Assembly (NCBI RefSeq): GCF_040361275.1
Contig: NZ_APNH01000003.1
Location: forward strand, 496,001 to 560,000
From: Salinisphaera sp. T31B1
GTDB lineage: Bacteria; Pseudomonadota; Gammaproteobacteria; Nevskiales; Salinisphaeraceae
DNA: 64,000 nt
Direction: 5' to 3'
Shown here in pieces: positions 28,788 to 37,401 of the stretch. Below the pieces are notes generated by a model. That model saw only the letters and a program-made list of their open reading frames with translations. It ran no database searches and had not been told where the DNA came from. A program made the position numbers and the translations under genes. Position 1 is the stretch's first letter. Each line of letters begins with the position of its first letter.

Positions 28788-29522
28788 ATGCGAATAGGGC
28801 GCTTTCGCTTCGCGCCGCCTTGGTGGGGAGGGCTAATTTTCGTGCTCGTATTCGCCGCGCTGTGCGGGCTCGGTATCTGGCAGATCGACCGTGGCGAGCA
28901 GAAGGAGCAGATGCTAGCGCAGCAAGCCGTGGCGATCAAAAATGCGCCACGGTCTTTCAACCGCGCCGCCGCCTCAGACAGCAACCCGGCTTATGGTTCT
29001 CGATACACCGTCGACGGGCGGATGGATGCGTCGCAGCAGATACTGCTCGACAACCAGGCGTTCGATGGCCGGATCGGCTACCGGGTATGGACACCCGTGG
29101 TGATGGCTGACGGGCGCCGAGTGCTGGTGGATCGCGGTTGGGTTCCACTGGGCGCGGGCGGGCGATCGGACATACCTTCACCCGCCGGGCCGGATGGCCC
29201 GGTCCGGATGACAGGGCGCTGGCGTGATCTGCCGGAACCGGGCATGCGTCTGGGCGGGGCGCCCGACTGCACGGCTCGCGGCTGGCCGCGGGTGCTCAAC
29301 TATCCGACTATATCCTCGGTACGCTGTCAGTACGACGGCCCGGTGGTCGACGGGCTGCTGCTACTCGACGAAAGCGACGACCGCGGTTTTGCCCGCGACT
29401 GGCAGGCTGCGCTGGTGCAGATGCCGCCGGTACGCCATTTCGGCTATGCGGCTCAATGGTTCGCAATGGCCATCGCGGTCGCGGCCATCTTTCTTTTCGT
29501 CAATCTCAAGCGAATTCGATGA
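28788..29522 (+). CDS. SURF1-family oxidase assembly protein
   Basis: A 244-residue SURF1/Shy1 protein with a membrane helix at each end (about residues 15-32 and 222-240) and a periplasmic domain between. SURF1 assists heme a insertion into subunit I. Family segments seen are LGIWQIDRGEQKE near the N-terminus and VLVDRGWVPLG in the middle. The ATG directly abuts the divergent DUF2909 start, so any promoter must lie inside that gene. It overlaps the next gene by 4 bp. Confidence 0.9.
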   Translation: MRIGRFRFAPPWWGGLIFVLVFAALCGLGIWQIDRGEQKEQMLAQQAVAIKNAPRSFNRAAASDSNPAYGSRYTVDGRMDASQQILLDNQAFDGRIGYRVWTPVVMADGRRVLVDRGWVPLGAGGRSDIPSPAGPDGPVRMTGRWRDLPEPGMRLGGAPDCTARGWPRVLNYPTISSVRCQYDGPVVDGLLLLDESDDRGFARDWQAALVQMPPVRHFGYAAQWFAMAIAVAAIFLFVNLKRIR

Positions 29523-30103
29523 ACCGACAAACCCTCGCCCGTCTCAAACTGCTCGGCGTGTTCCTGATATTTCTCGGGCCGTTGGCGTTGGCTTATCTGA
29601 TGTACTACGGACTGTCCTATGGTGGCAGTGGTCTGGGTACCAACGGCGGCACGCTCATCAGTCCGGCTCGGCCGTTGCCGGATATCCGGCTGACCGAGGC
29701 CGGCGGCGAACCGGTGCAGAGTGGGGCCGTACTCGAACAGGAATGGACCATCCTTCAGTTGGCGCCCGCCGGCTGCGATGCGACCTGTCTGGAAAGCCTC
29801 GACGAGACCCGGCAGATTCGTGCGCTGCTGCATCGCCGTGCCGCGCGCGTGCAGCGGGTGCTGCTGGCCGGAGGCGATGTGACGCTGCCCGACCTGGGCC
29901 AACAACCCGATCTATCTATCTATCGCGGCGACCTCGCGCCTTTCCTGGATACGATGGAAGACAAGGCGGGCGCGCGCGACTCCGGCGTGGTGTACCTGAT
30001 CGATCCACTGGGCAACTGGATGCTCTACTATCCGCCCGGCGGCGACGGTGAGGCGCTGTTCAAGGACATCAAGCACCTGCTCAAGCTTTCTCATATCGGC
30101 TGA
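29519..30103 (+). CDS. SCO-like membrane-anchored protein with CX3C
   Basis: A 194-residue protein with one N-terminal membrane anchor (about residues 9-31) and a periplasmic thioredoxin-like domain. It has a CX3C pair at C86 and C90 (APAGCDATCLESL), the spacing of the copper-binding motif of Sco1/SenC proteins. The downstream VYLIDPLGNWMLYYP strand also resembles SCO, but the histidine usually found just before it is not present. The position between SURF1 and ctaA suggests an oxidase assembly role, perhaps thiol reduction or copper handling. This is inference. Confidence 0.75.
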   Translation: MNRQTLARLKLLGVFLIFLGPLALAYLMYYGLSYGGSGLGTNGGTLISPARPLPDIRLTEAGGEPVQSGAVLEQEWTILQLAPAGCDATCLESLDETRQIRALLHRRAARVQRVLLAGGDVTLPDLGQQPDLSIYRGDLAPFLDTMEDKAGARDSGVVYLIDPLGNWMLYYPPGGDGEALFKDIKHLLKLSHIG

Positions 30104-30113
30104 GGATTTCGTC

Positions 30114-31118
30114 GTGTCGCGCTTTCAACTGAATCTGGCTACGTTGTGTCTGGCCTTTGTCGTCATCACCCTGGGTGCGTTCGTACGTCTGTCTGATGCC
30201 GGGCTGGGTTGTCCCGACTGGCCCGGCTGTTACGGGCATCTGGACGTGCCGACCGCTCAGGCCGATGTGGCGCGCGCCAACGAGCGCTTCGCCCACCGCC
30301 CCGTTGAGGCGCCCAAGGCATGGAAGGAGATGATCCACCGCTATGCGGCCGGGACCCTGGGCCTGTTGATTCTCGCAATGGCACTGGCCGCTCTTCGGCG
30401 CAGCGACAATCCTCATCAGCAACGTGCCTTGCCATGGGTGCTGGTGGCGCTGGTGATATTCCAGGCGCTGCTCGGAATGTGGACGGTTACGCTGCTGCTC
30501 AAGCCGCTGATCGTGACCGGTCACCTGCTGGGCGGCATGGCGACGTTCGCCCTGCTCGGGTGGTGTCTCTATCGGCAGGGCAATCTGTTTTCCGGCTGGC
30601 GAGCGCGCAGCGTAGGGACCCTGCGCGTTGCGGCCGGTGTGGCGCTGGCACTGCTCGTCGGACAGATCTTCCTCGGCGCATGGACCTCGACCAACTATGC
30701 CGCGCTGGCGTGTCCGGATTTTCCGACCTGTCAGACCTACTGGTGGCCGCCGACCGACTATCCGGCGGCCTTTACCCTGTGGCACGGCCTGGGTATCAAC
30801 TACGAATACGGCATCCTCGACAGTATTCCGCGGGCGACGATCCACTGGACCCATAGATTGGGTGCCGTGCTGATCGTCGCCGTGCTGGTGGCGCTGGCCG
30901 GCCTGCTGTTCCGCCAGGGCGTGTTCGAACGCCGCTGGCGCGGCATGGGCCTGACGTTGCTGGCTGCACTGGCGTTGCAGGTGGGTCTGGGCATCTCCAC
31001 GGTGGTATTCCACCTGCCGCTGCCCGTGGCCGTTGCCCACAACGGGGGGGCGGCCCTGTTACTATTGACACTTGTCGCGATCAATCATGCCGCATGGAGA
31101 GCGCGCGATCATGTCTAG
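30114..31118 (+). CDS. ctaA: Heme A synthase
   Basis: A 334-residue membrane protein of the CtaA/Cox15 family that oxidises the C8 methyl of heme O to make heme A. Eight helices are evident, with GAFVRLSDAGLGCPDWPGCYG at the N-terminus and paired histidines in EMIHRYAAG, VTGHLLGG, TIHWTHRLGA and AVAHNGG. A GTG start at 30114 is chosen because GAGGA lies just upstream and the hydrophobic helix begins right after. The end overlaps ctaB by 8 bp. Confidence 0.94.
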   Translation: MSRFQLNLATLCLAFVVITLGAFVRLSDAGLGCPDWPGCYGHLDVPTAQADVARANERFAHRPVEAPKAWKEMIHRYAAGTLGLLILAMALAALRRSDNPHQQRALPWVLVALVIFQALLGMWTVTLLLKPLIVTGHLLGGMATFALLGWCLYRQGNLFSGWRARSVGTLRVAAGVALALLVGQIFLGAWTSTNYAALACPDFPTCQTYWWPPTDYPAAFTLWHGLGINYEYGILDSIPRATIHWTHRLGAVLIVAVLVALAGLLFRQGVFERRWRGMGLTLLAALALQVGLGISTVVFHLPLPVAVAHNGGAALLLLTLVAINHAAWRARDHV

Positions 31119-32028
31119 CCCGAGCAGCAGCGCCACAGTCGAACAGCCGACATTGAGTCAGCGGCTGAACGATTACTACGAGCTGTGCAAACCGCGCGTG
31201 GTGCTTCTGATCGTGTTCACGGCCATGGTCGGCATGTTTCTGGCGACGCCGGGCATGGTCCCGGTCGATGCGCTGGTCTTCGGTACGCTCGGCATCACCC
31301 TGATGGCCGCCTCGGCCGCCGCCGTCAATCAGATGCTCGATATAAAGGCCGATGGGCGCATGGCGCGTACACGCAAACGCCCGTTGGTCACCGGTCATCT
31401 GGACATGGGACAGTCGGCACGCTTTGCCGTGGCCATCGGCGTAGCCGGCATGCTGGTGCTGATGTGTCTGGTCAATGCGCTGACCGCCTGGCTGACCCTG
31501 TTCACCCTGATCGGCTATGCCGGGGTCTATACGGTCTATCTCAAGCGCGCCACCCCGCAGAACATCGTTATCGGCGGTGCCGCGGGCGCAGCGCCGCCGA
31601 TACTGGGCTGGGCCGCGGTGACCGGTACGGTCGATGCCCACGCACTGATTCTGTTTCTGATTATCTTCATCTGGACACCGCCGCATTTCTGGGCCCTGGC
31701 CATCGAACGGCACAAGGAATACGCCGAGGTGGATATTCCCATGCTGCCGGTCACGCACGGCCTCGAATACACGCGTACGCAGGTATTGCTGTATACCGTG
31801 CTGCTGTTGCTGGTGTCGTTACTACCGTTCGTCGCCGGGCTGAGCGGTCCGCTCTATCTGGTCAGCGCGGTCATTCTGTCTGGCTGGTTCCTCGTCTACG
31901 CGGTCCGCCTGAAGTACGCGCCCAAACCGGGCCTGGCGATGCGCACCTTTGGCTATTCGATCGTCTATCTGATGGCGATCTTCACCGCCTTGCTCGTGGA
32001 TCACTACGTGCCTGTCGTCTTCGGCTGA
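31111..32028 (+). CDS. ctaB: Protoheme IX farnesyltransferase
   Basis: A 305-residue UbiA-family prenyltransferase that converts heme B to heme O. It has about eight helices, with the polyprenyl diphosphate-binding motif in NQMLDIKADGRMARTRKRPL and a second aspartate-containing region near ERHKEYAEVDIPML. GGAGAG lies 9 nt before the chosen ATG; the open frame extends 13 codons upstream inside ctaA. It is the last gene of the cox cluster. No sco or senC gene follows; the next gene is convergent. Confidence 0.95.
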   Translation: MSSPSSSATVEQPTLSQRLNDYYELCKPRVVLLIVFTAMVGMFLATPGMVPVDALVFGTLGITLMAASAAAVNQMLDIKADGRMARTRKRPLVTGHLDMGQSARFAVAIGVAGMLVLMCLVNALTAWLTLFTLIGYAGVYTVYLKRATPQNIVIGGAAGAAPPILGWAAVTGTVDAHALILFLIIFIWTPPHFWALAIERHKEYAEVDIPMLPVTHGLEYTRTQVLLYTVLLLLVSLLPFVAGLSGPLYLVSAVILSGWFLVYAVRLKYAPKPGLAMRTFGYSIVYLMAIFTALLVDHYVPVVFG

Positions 32029-32052
32029 TCCACTTCCGATGGCAGGCCGCGG

Positions 32053-32394
32053 TCAGCGGCCGTCGATCAGGCGATCGAATCTCTGCAGGCACTCGACCAG
32101 TCGGTCCTTGCCGAACCGCTCGTCCAGACTCTCCTCGGCGAGCGGCGCAATCGCGCTCGCAGCGGGCAGACGGGCGTCGGCTTCAATCAGCGCCCGCATG
32201 CGCGGCAGGAACACGAACTGAAGCCACTGTGTGAACGACAGGGTGTCGGCACAGAATGGGGTCCGGCTGGCCATGGCCGCGGGCGCGGGCACCTCGTCAT
32301 GCCAGTAGCCGGCCTCGCGCATGGCCTGTTCGATCGCCAGCACACTATCGGCGATCCGGTGGACGGGCGGGGCGGAATCCTGCGGTCGGGTCAT
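32053..32394 (-). CDS. YqcC-family protein (DUF446)
   Basis: A 113-residue soluble protein resembling E. coli YqcC (109 residues). It has the pattern LAIEQAMREAGYWHDEVP near the start and the FCADTLSFTQWLQFVFLPRM core that typifies the family. The function is unknown. The start MTRPQDSAP at 32394 is chosen because upstream codons overlap the transglycosylase gene in another frame. It is convergent with ctaB. Confidence 0.85.
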   Translation of the reverse strand: MTRPQDSAPPVHRIADSVLAIEQAMREAGYWHDEVPAPAAMASRTPFCADTLSFTQWLQFVFLPRMRALIEADARLPAASAIAPLAEESLDERFGKDRLVECLQRFDRLIDGR

Positions 32395-32431
32395 GCGGAG
32401 TTCACTCGAACATCGGGTTTGTCGGGCCGAC

Positions 32432-33037
32432 TCAGAACGGCCACCACCAATGGCCGGGGTTTTCCAGATCGGCACGGCAACCCTGTAACTGGGCGGCGTA
32501 GCGTCCGGCACGGGCGTCGACCCGGCCTGCGGTACGCATCAGCCACGGCTTGTTCTTGTAAGTACCACGGCGATAGCCTGCCTGACCCTCGTGATAGGCC
32601 AAGTACTGGCTGTAGGCATCCCATTTGGAGATTCCGAGCATCGCGCTGCTCTTGGCCATGTACCAACCAACGAAATCGGTCGCGTCGCCGAAGTCGTCTC
32701 GGTCGGCCCAGCCGTTACCACTATCGCGCTTGTACCAGTTCCAGGTGCTGTCGAGCGCCTGGGTATAGCCATAGGCCGAGGTGATATGAGTCCACGGGAT
32801 GATCCATAGCAGACGCTTGCGCGGCGGACGTGCATCCCCCACGAATCGTGATTCCTGATAGATGATCGCCATCTGCACCTGAATCGGCGCACCCCACCGA
32901 TCAAATGCGGCATCGGCATCATCGTACCAGCCACTTTTGTCGTAGAAGATGTCACAGACATTCGCGGTCGACCGCGGAGGCGCGGTCACGCAGCCGGCCA
33001 GCGCGAGCGTGAGCAGGAACAGAAGATAACGATGCAT
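32432..33037 (-). CDS. Lytic transglycosylase-like lipoprotein
   Basis: A 201-residue protein starting MHRYLLFLLTLALAGC, with a lipoprotein signal and lipobox cysteine at about residue 16. The mature part has the Slt-type catalytic glutamate in IIYQESRFV and a later SAYGYTQALDSTW segment, typical of SLT-domain murein hydrolases. It should cleave peptidoglycan glycan strands at the outer or inner membrane surface. The longer open frame to 33139 is unlikely because it would bury the signal peptide. It is followed by yqcC. Confidence 0.85.
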   Translation of the reverse strand: MHRYLLFLLTLALAGCVTAPPRSTANVCDIFYDKSGWYDDADAAFDRWGAPIQVQMAIIYQESRFVGDARPPRKRLLWIIPWTHITSAYGYTQALDSTWNWYKRDSGNGWADRDDFGDATDFVGWYMAKSSAMLGISKWDAYSQYLAYHEGQAGYRRGTYKNKPWLMRTAGRVDARAGRYAAQLQGCRADLENPGHWWWPF

Positions 33038-33252
33038 GGCCGAAAGCCTAGCAAAAGCAGCCCCGTCCGGGGTGGATAATGGGTGCGTTACAATATCGCC
33101 GCTCGCGATGCGCGGTGCCCTGATCACGTCGTTCGTCATTACCTAGCGTTATAAGAAAATAAAGAAATAGACGTTTTCATGCGGACGATCGCCCGTTAAC
33201 CTGCGCCGTCCCGTGCCGTATCCGCTTTTTTCGCACCCAGCCCGGACCGTCG
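33038..33252. promoter_or_regulatory. cysJ upstream region
   Basis: This 215-bp gap holds GTTACAAT (TACAAT at 33089-33094) and an AT-rich stretch around 33146-33178 with TTATAAGAAAATAAAG. It lies before the sulfite reductase genes, where CysB sites are expected, but I could not define a CysB operator. Confidence 0.35.
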
Positions 33253-35073
33253 ATGAAGTCAGCTCCCATCCAAGATCACACCAGCCCGCTCAACGCCGAG
33301 CAGGCCCAGCAGCTCACCGCGCTGATCGAAACGCTCACGCCCATGCAGGTGACCTGGATTAGTGGCTATCTGTCGGGTATCAATGCCTCGACCGTCGCCG
33401 GCGAAGTCGCCGCGCCGGCCGCGCCGGCCGCCCAGTCGAGTGTCAGCGAGACGCTGACCATCCTGTACGGCTCGCAGACCGGCAACGCCGAAGACATCGC
33501 CGAGCAGCTCAAGGCTCGTGCGGACACCGCCGGGCTGAATGCGGTGGTGATCGACATGCTCGATTACAAGCCCAAGGATCTGAAAAAGGAGCAGAATCTT
33601 ATCGTTTGCGTGTCCACGCACGGTGAGGGTGATCCGCCGGACAACGCCGAGGAACTGCACGAATTCCTGTTCGGCAAGAAGGCGCCCAAGCTTGACGGGT
33701 TGAAGTTCTCCGTGCTGGCGTTCGGCGATACCAGCTACGAGCATTTCTGCCAGACGGGCAAGGATTTCGATGCTCAGCTGGAAAAACTCGGCGGCCGACG
33801 CATGGCCGACCGCGTGGATCTGGACGTGGACTTCGACGATGCGGCCGAGGCATGGATCGAGCACGTGGTGTCGACCTTCGCGGACGATATCGGAGGCGAT
33901 ACCGCGCATCCGACCGTGACCGCGATGCCCGGTGCGCAGGCTGCGACCCCCGAGTCGAACTATTCGCGCAAAAACCCGTTCGGCGCCGAGGTGGTAGGCA
34001 ACGTAGTGCTCAACGGGCGTGGCTCCGATAAGGAAGTCCACCATATCGAGCTCGATACCGAAGACTCCGGCCTGGTCTGGGAGCCCGGCGATTCCCTTGG
34101 CATCATTCCGGAGAACAGTCCGGACGCCGTGGCCGAGCTCATCGCGGCGCTGGGGGTCTCCGGCAAGGACACGGTGACCGGTATCGACGGCGAAGTAAGC
34201 CTCGAACACGCGCTGACTCACCAATACGAGATCACAACGCTGACTCGGCCGCTGATCGAGAAATATGCCACTCAGGCTCAGTCGGAAGCCCTCGATGCGC
34301 TGCTCGCCGAGGACCAGCGCGAAGCGCTGGCCGAGTACATGGACGGCCGGTTCGTCGTCGACCTGGTCGAGGATTACCCGATTGCCGGTCTGACCGGGGC
34401 CGATTTCGTGCGCCTGCTGCGCAAGTTGCCGCCGCGCTTGTACTCGATTGCCTCGAGCCATGCTGCCAACCCCGACGAGCTGCATCTGACGGTGGCGGCC
34501 GTGCGCTACGAGACCCACGGTCGAGCCCGACACGGCGTGGCCTCGATTCAGCTGGCCGATCGCAGCGAAGAGTCGAAGCTGCCGGTCTATATAGATAGCA
34601 ACAAGAACTTCAAGCTGCCGGGCGACGATGTGCCGATTATCATGATCGGGCCGGGCACCGGCGTGGCGCCGTTCCGCGCATTCATGGAAGAACGCGAGGA
34701 GCGCGGGGCCGACGGCGACAACTGGCTGTTTTTCGGCGCCCAGCACTTCCTCACCGATTTCTACTATCAGACCGACTGGCTGCGCTGGCGCAAGGATGGC
34801 CTGCTGACCCGCATGGATGTTGCGTTCTCCCGCGACCAAGCCGAAAAGATCTATGTCCAGGACAAGATCCGTGCCGCGGGTGCCCAGGTGTATGCCTGGA
34901 TCGAGCGCGGCGCGACGATCTATGTCTGTGGCGATGCCAATGCCATGGCGCATGATGTCCACGAGGCTTTGCTGGCGCTGATCGGCGAACACGGAGGTCT
35001 GGACGCCGAGGCCGCGGCCGCCCACCTCAAGCAGATGCAGAAGGACAAGCGCTACCAGCGCGATGTCTACTGA
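33253..35073 (+). CDS. cysJ: Sulfite reductase flavoprotein alpha subunit
   Basis: A 606-residue diflavin reductase that moves electrons from NADPH through FAD and FMN to CysI. The flavodoxin domain begins at TILYGSQTGNAEDIAE (about residue 73). The FAD domain contains RLYSIASS, and the NADPH domain contains IGPGTGVAPFRAFMEER and ends in RYQRDVY, the usual C-terminus. The size equals that of E. coli CysJ (599). It is followed by cysI after 32 bp. Confidence 0.96.
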   Translation: MKSAPIQDHTSPLNAEQAQQLTALIETLTPMQVTWISGYLSGINASTVAGEVAAPAAPAAQSSVSETLTILYGSQTGNAEDIAEQLKARADTAGLNAVVIDMLDYKPKDLKKEQNLIVCVSTHGEGDPPDNAEELHEFLFGKKAPKLDGLKFSVLAFGDTSYEHFCQTGKDFDAQLEKLGGRRMADRVDLDVDFDDAAEAWIEHVVSTFADDIGGDTAHPTVTAMPGAQAATPESNYSRKNPFGAEVVGNVVLNGRGSDKEVHHIELDTEDSGLVWEPGDSLGIIPENSPDAVAELIAALGVSGKDTVTGIDGEVSLEHALTHQYEITTLTRPLIEKYATQAQSEALDALLAEDQREALAEYMDGRFVVDLVEDYPIAGLTGADFVRLLRKLPPRLYSIASSHAANPDELHLTVAAVRYETHGRARHGVASIQLADRSEESKLPVYIDSNKNFKLPGDDVPIIMIGPGTGVAPFRAFMEEREERGADGDNWLFFGAQHFLTDFYYQTDWLRWRKDGLLTRMDVAFSRDQAEKIYVQDKIRAAGAQVYAWIERGATIYVCGDANAMAHDVHEALLALIGEHGGLDAEAAAAHLKQMQKDKRYQRDVY

Positions 35074-35105
35074 TCCGGCGTGATTCTCACTATTTCGAGC
35101 AGAGC

Positions 35106-36854
35106 ATGAGCGACAACGAACTCTCCCCCGTCGAACACATCAAGATCGCGAGCAACTATCTGCGTGGGACCATCGCCGATGGTTTGGCCGACGAGCTCAC
35201 CGGGTCGATCGCCGAAGACGATACCCAGCTCACCAAGTTCTACGGCTTTTACCAGCAGGACGATCGCGACCTGCGATCCGAGCGCAAGGCCTCGAAGCTG
35301 GAGCCGCATTATCAGTTCATGCTGCGCCTGCGCCTACCGGCCGGTGTAGTCACCGGCGAACAGTATCTGGCCATCGACGAGCTGGCCCACAAGTACGCTA
35401 ACGGCACGCTGCGGTTGACCACGCGTCAGACCTTTCAGTACCACGGCGTACTCAAGAAGCACCTGCGCCCGCTGCTGCAGGCGGCATACAAAGTCGGTAT
35501 CGATGCGCGCGGCGCCTGTGGCGACGTCAATCGCAACGTCATGGCTTCGGCGAACCCGCATTTGTCGGCGCTGCATCGGGACGTTCACGACTGGTCGACG
35601 AAAATCTCCGAACACCTGGCGTGGAAGTCACGTGCCTATGAAGAAATCTTTCTCGAACAGGCGCCGCAGGGCGAGGACCACGAGCCGATCTACGGGAAGA
35701 CTTATCTGCCGCGCAAATTCAAGATCGCCATCGCTGTGCCCCCCGAAAACGATGTGGATGTCTTCGCCAACGATATCGGCCTGATTGCGATCGCCGAAGG
35801 CGATACGCTGGTCGGTTTCAATATCGCCATCGGCGGCGGCATGGGTTCGACGCACGGCGACGAAGCCACCTATCCGCGCCTGGGCAGTGTGATCGGCTTC
35901 GCGACACTCGAGCAGACGCTCGAAGCCGTGCAGACGCTGGTCGAGATACAGCGCGATCACGGCGACCGCAGCAACCGCAAGCACGCGCGGTTCAAGTACA
36001 CGATCGACGACCACGGCATCGACTGGATCCACGACCAGATGGAAGAGCGTGTCGGCTGGCGTCTGGCCGAGCCTCGTGACTATGAGTTCGCGCGTAACGG
36101 CGACCCGCTGGGCTGGGCCGAGGACGATGCCGGCAACTGGCATCTGACCCTGTTCATCGAGAACGGCCGTATCGCCGACTTCGACGCCGAGGGTACTGCT
36201 CACTACGGGCAGTATCACGGCGAGCCGGGTTACAAGCTCATGACCGGCCTGCGCGAACTGGCCAAGATCCACCAGGGCACGATCCGTCTGACGGGCAACC
36301 ATAATCTGATCGTGGCCGGGGTATCGCCCGACAACAAGCCCGCCATCGAGGCGTTGGTCGCCCACTACGGCCTGGACGACGGTAGCCGCGGGTCGACTCT
36401 GCGCCATTCGGCGATGGCTTGTGTGGCGTTTCCCACCTGCGGGCTGGCTATGGCCGAGTCAGAGCGGTATCTGCCGGCGCTGGTCACCGAGCTGGAAAAG
36501 ATCGTCGATGATGCCGGGCTGACCGATCAGCCGATCGTCATCCGCATGACCGGATGTCCCAACGGCTGTGCGCGTCCTTTTCTGGGCGAGATCGGTTTCG
36601 TAGGCAAGGCTCCGGGCAAGTACAACCTGTATCTGGGCGCCGGCCACGACGGGGCCCGCCTGAACAAGCTGTATCGCGAGAACATCGGCGAAGACGAGAT
36701 CCTCGCCGAGCTGACACCGATGATCGAGCAGTTTGCCGCTGAGCGCGAAGAGGGCGAACCGTTCGGCGATTTCGTCATTCGAGCAGGTATCATTGCCGAA
36801 ACCACCGAAGGGCGATATTTCCATGACAACGTCGGTTCACCGCAGGCAGCGTAG
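35106..36854 (+). CDS. cysI: Sulfite reductase hemoprotein beta subunit
   Basis: A 582-residue siroheme/4Fe-4S enzyme that reduces sulfite to sulfide. The cluster cysteines are in ACVAFPTCGLAMAESER and TGCPNGCARPF, separated as in the family. The N-terminal parachute domain carries LTTRQTFQYHG, and RNVMAS is the substrate-side arginine region. The 3' end overlaps the DUF2059 gene by 32 bp. The pair cysJ-cysI lacks an adjacent cysH. Confidence 0.97.
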   Translation: MSDNELSPVEHIKIASNYLRGTIADGLADELTGSIAEDDTQLTKFYGFYQQDDRDLRSERKASKLEPHYQFMLRLRLPAGVVTGEQYLAIDELAHKYANGTLRLTTRQTFQYHGVLKKHLRPLLQAAYKVGIDARGACGDVNRNVMASANPHLSALHRDVHDWSTKISEHLAWKSRAYEEIFLEQAPQGEDHEPIYGKTYLPRKFKIAIAVPPENDVDVFANDIGLIAIAEGDTLVGFNIAIGGGMGSTHGDEATYPRLGSVIGFATLEQTLEAVQTLVEIQRDHGDRSNRKHARFKYTIDDHGIDWIHDQMEERVGWRLAEPRDYEFARNGDPLGWAEDDAGNWHLTLFIENGRIADFDAEGTAHYGQYHGEPGYKLMTGLRELAKIHQGTIRLTGNHNLIVAGVSPDNKPAIEALVAHYGLDDGSRGSTLRHSAMACVAFPTCGLAMAESERYLPALVTELEKIVDDAGLTDQPIVIRMTGCPNGCARPFLGEIGFVGKAPGKYNLYLGAGHDGARLNKLYRENIGEDEILAELTPMIEQFAAEREEGEPFGDFVIRAGIIAETTEGRYFHDNVGSPQAA

Positions 36855-37371
36855 TCGGTTTGTCGGGTTCGCGGCGGGGCTGATTTTGGCCCTGTTGCTG
36901 GCGGGACAAAGCGCACTCGCGCAATCCGGCGGTGGGCCGGCCGATGACACAACGGCCTCGAAAGACGCGCTCATCCGCGAGCTGGTCAATCTTACCGACG
37001 CAAGCCAGCTGGAGGCGGTCTTTTCACGCCAGTTCATCGACCGCGTGGCCAACGCCGTGGCGTTCGTCCAGCCGAATCTGGACCCGGCGACCATGGCGGT
37101 GATCCGGCAGGAAGCGACATCGGTGGTGCGCGAGCGAATCGAATCGGGAGATGCGCTGTACTCAGTGCTTTACCCGGTCTACGAAAAGCACTTCAATATT
37201 TTTGAGCTTAATCAGCTGGTGACGTTCTACGAGTCGCCGCTGGGCCAGAGGCTGGTGCGCGTATCGCCGCAGCTGCTTACCGAGTCGCTGTCGCTGGGTC
37301 GTGAATGGGGTTTGTCACTGGTGCCCGAGATCATCGACCGGGTTCAGACACGTCTGTCGAATTCCAACTGA
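36823..37371 (+). CDS. DUF2059 secreted protein
   Basis: A 182-residue protein with a signal peptide (basic start, hydrophobic core to about residue 34, ALAQ cleavage). The C-terminal half has the DUF2059 pattern: LYPVYEKHFNIFELNQLVTFYESPLGQRL. Such proteins are periplasmic with unknown role. The ATG lies inside the end of cysI, so expression may be coupled to it. It is convergent with the desT-like gene. Confidence 0.8.
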   Translation: MTTSVHRRQRSRFVGFAAGLILALLLAGQSALAQSGGGPADDTTASKDALIRELVNLTDASQLEAVFSRQFIDRVANAVAFVQPNLDPATMAVIRQEATSVVRERIESGDALYSVLYPVYEKHFNIFELNQLVTFYESPLGQRLVRVSPQLLTESLSLGREWGLSLVPEIIDRVQTRLSNSN

Positions 37372-37401
37372 GCCGCAGTCGTGTGAACCGGGCGCACAGG
37401 C

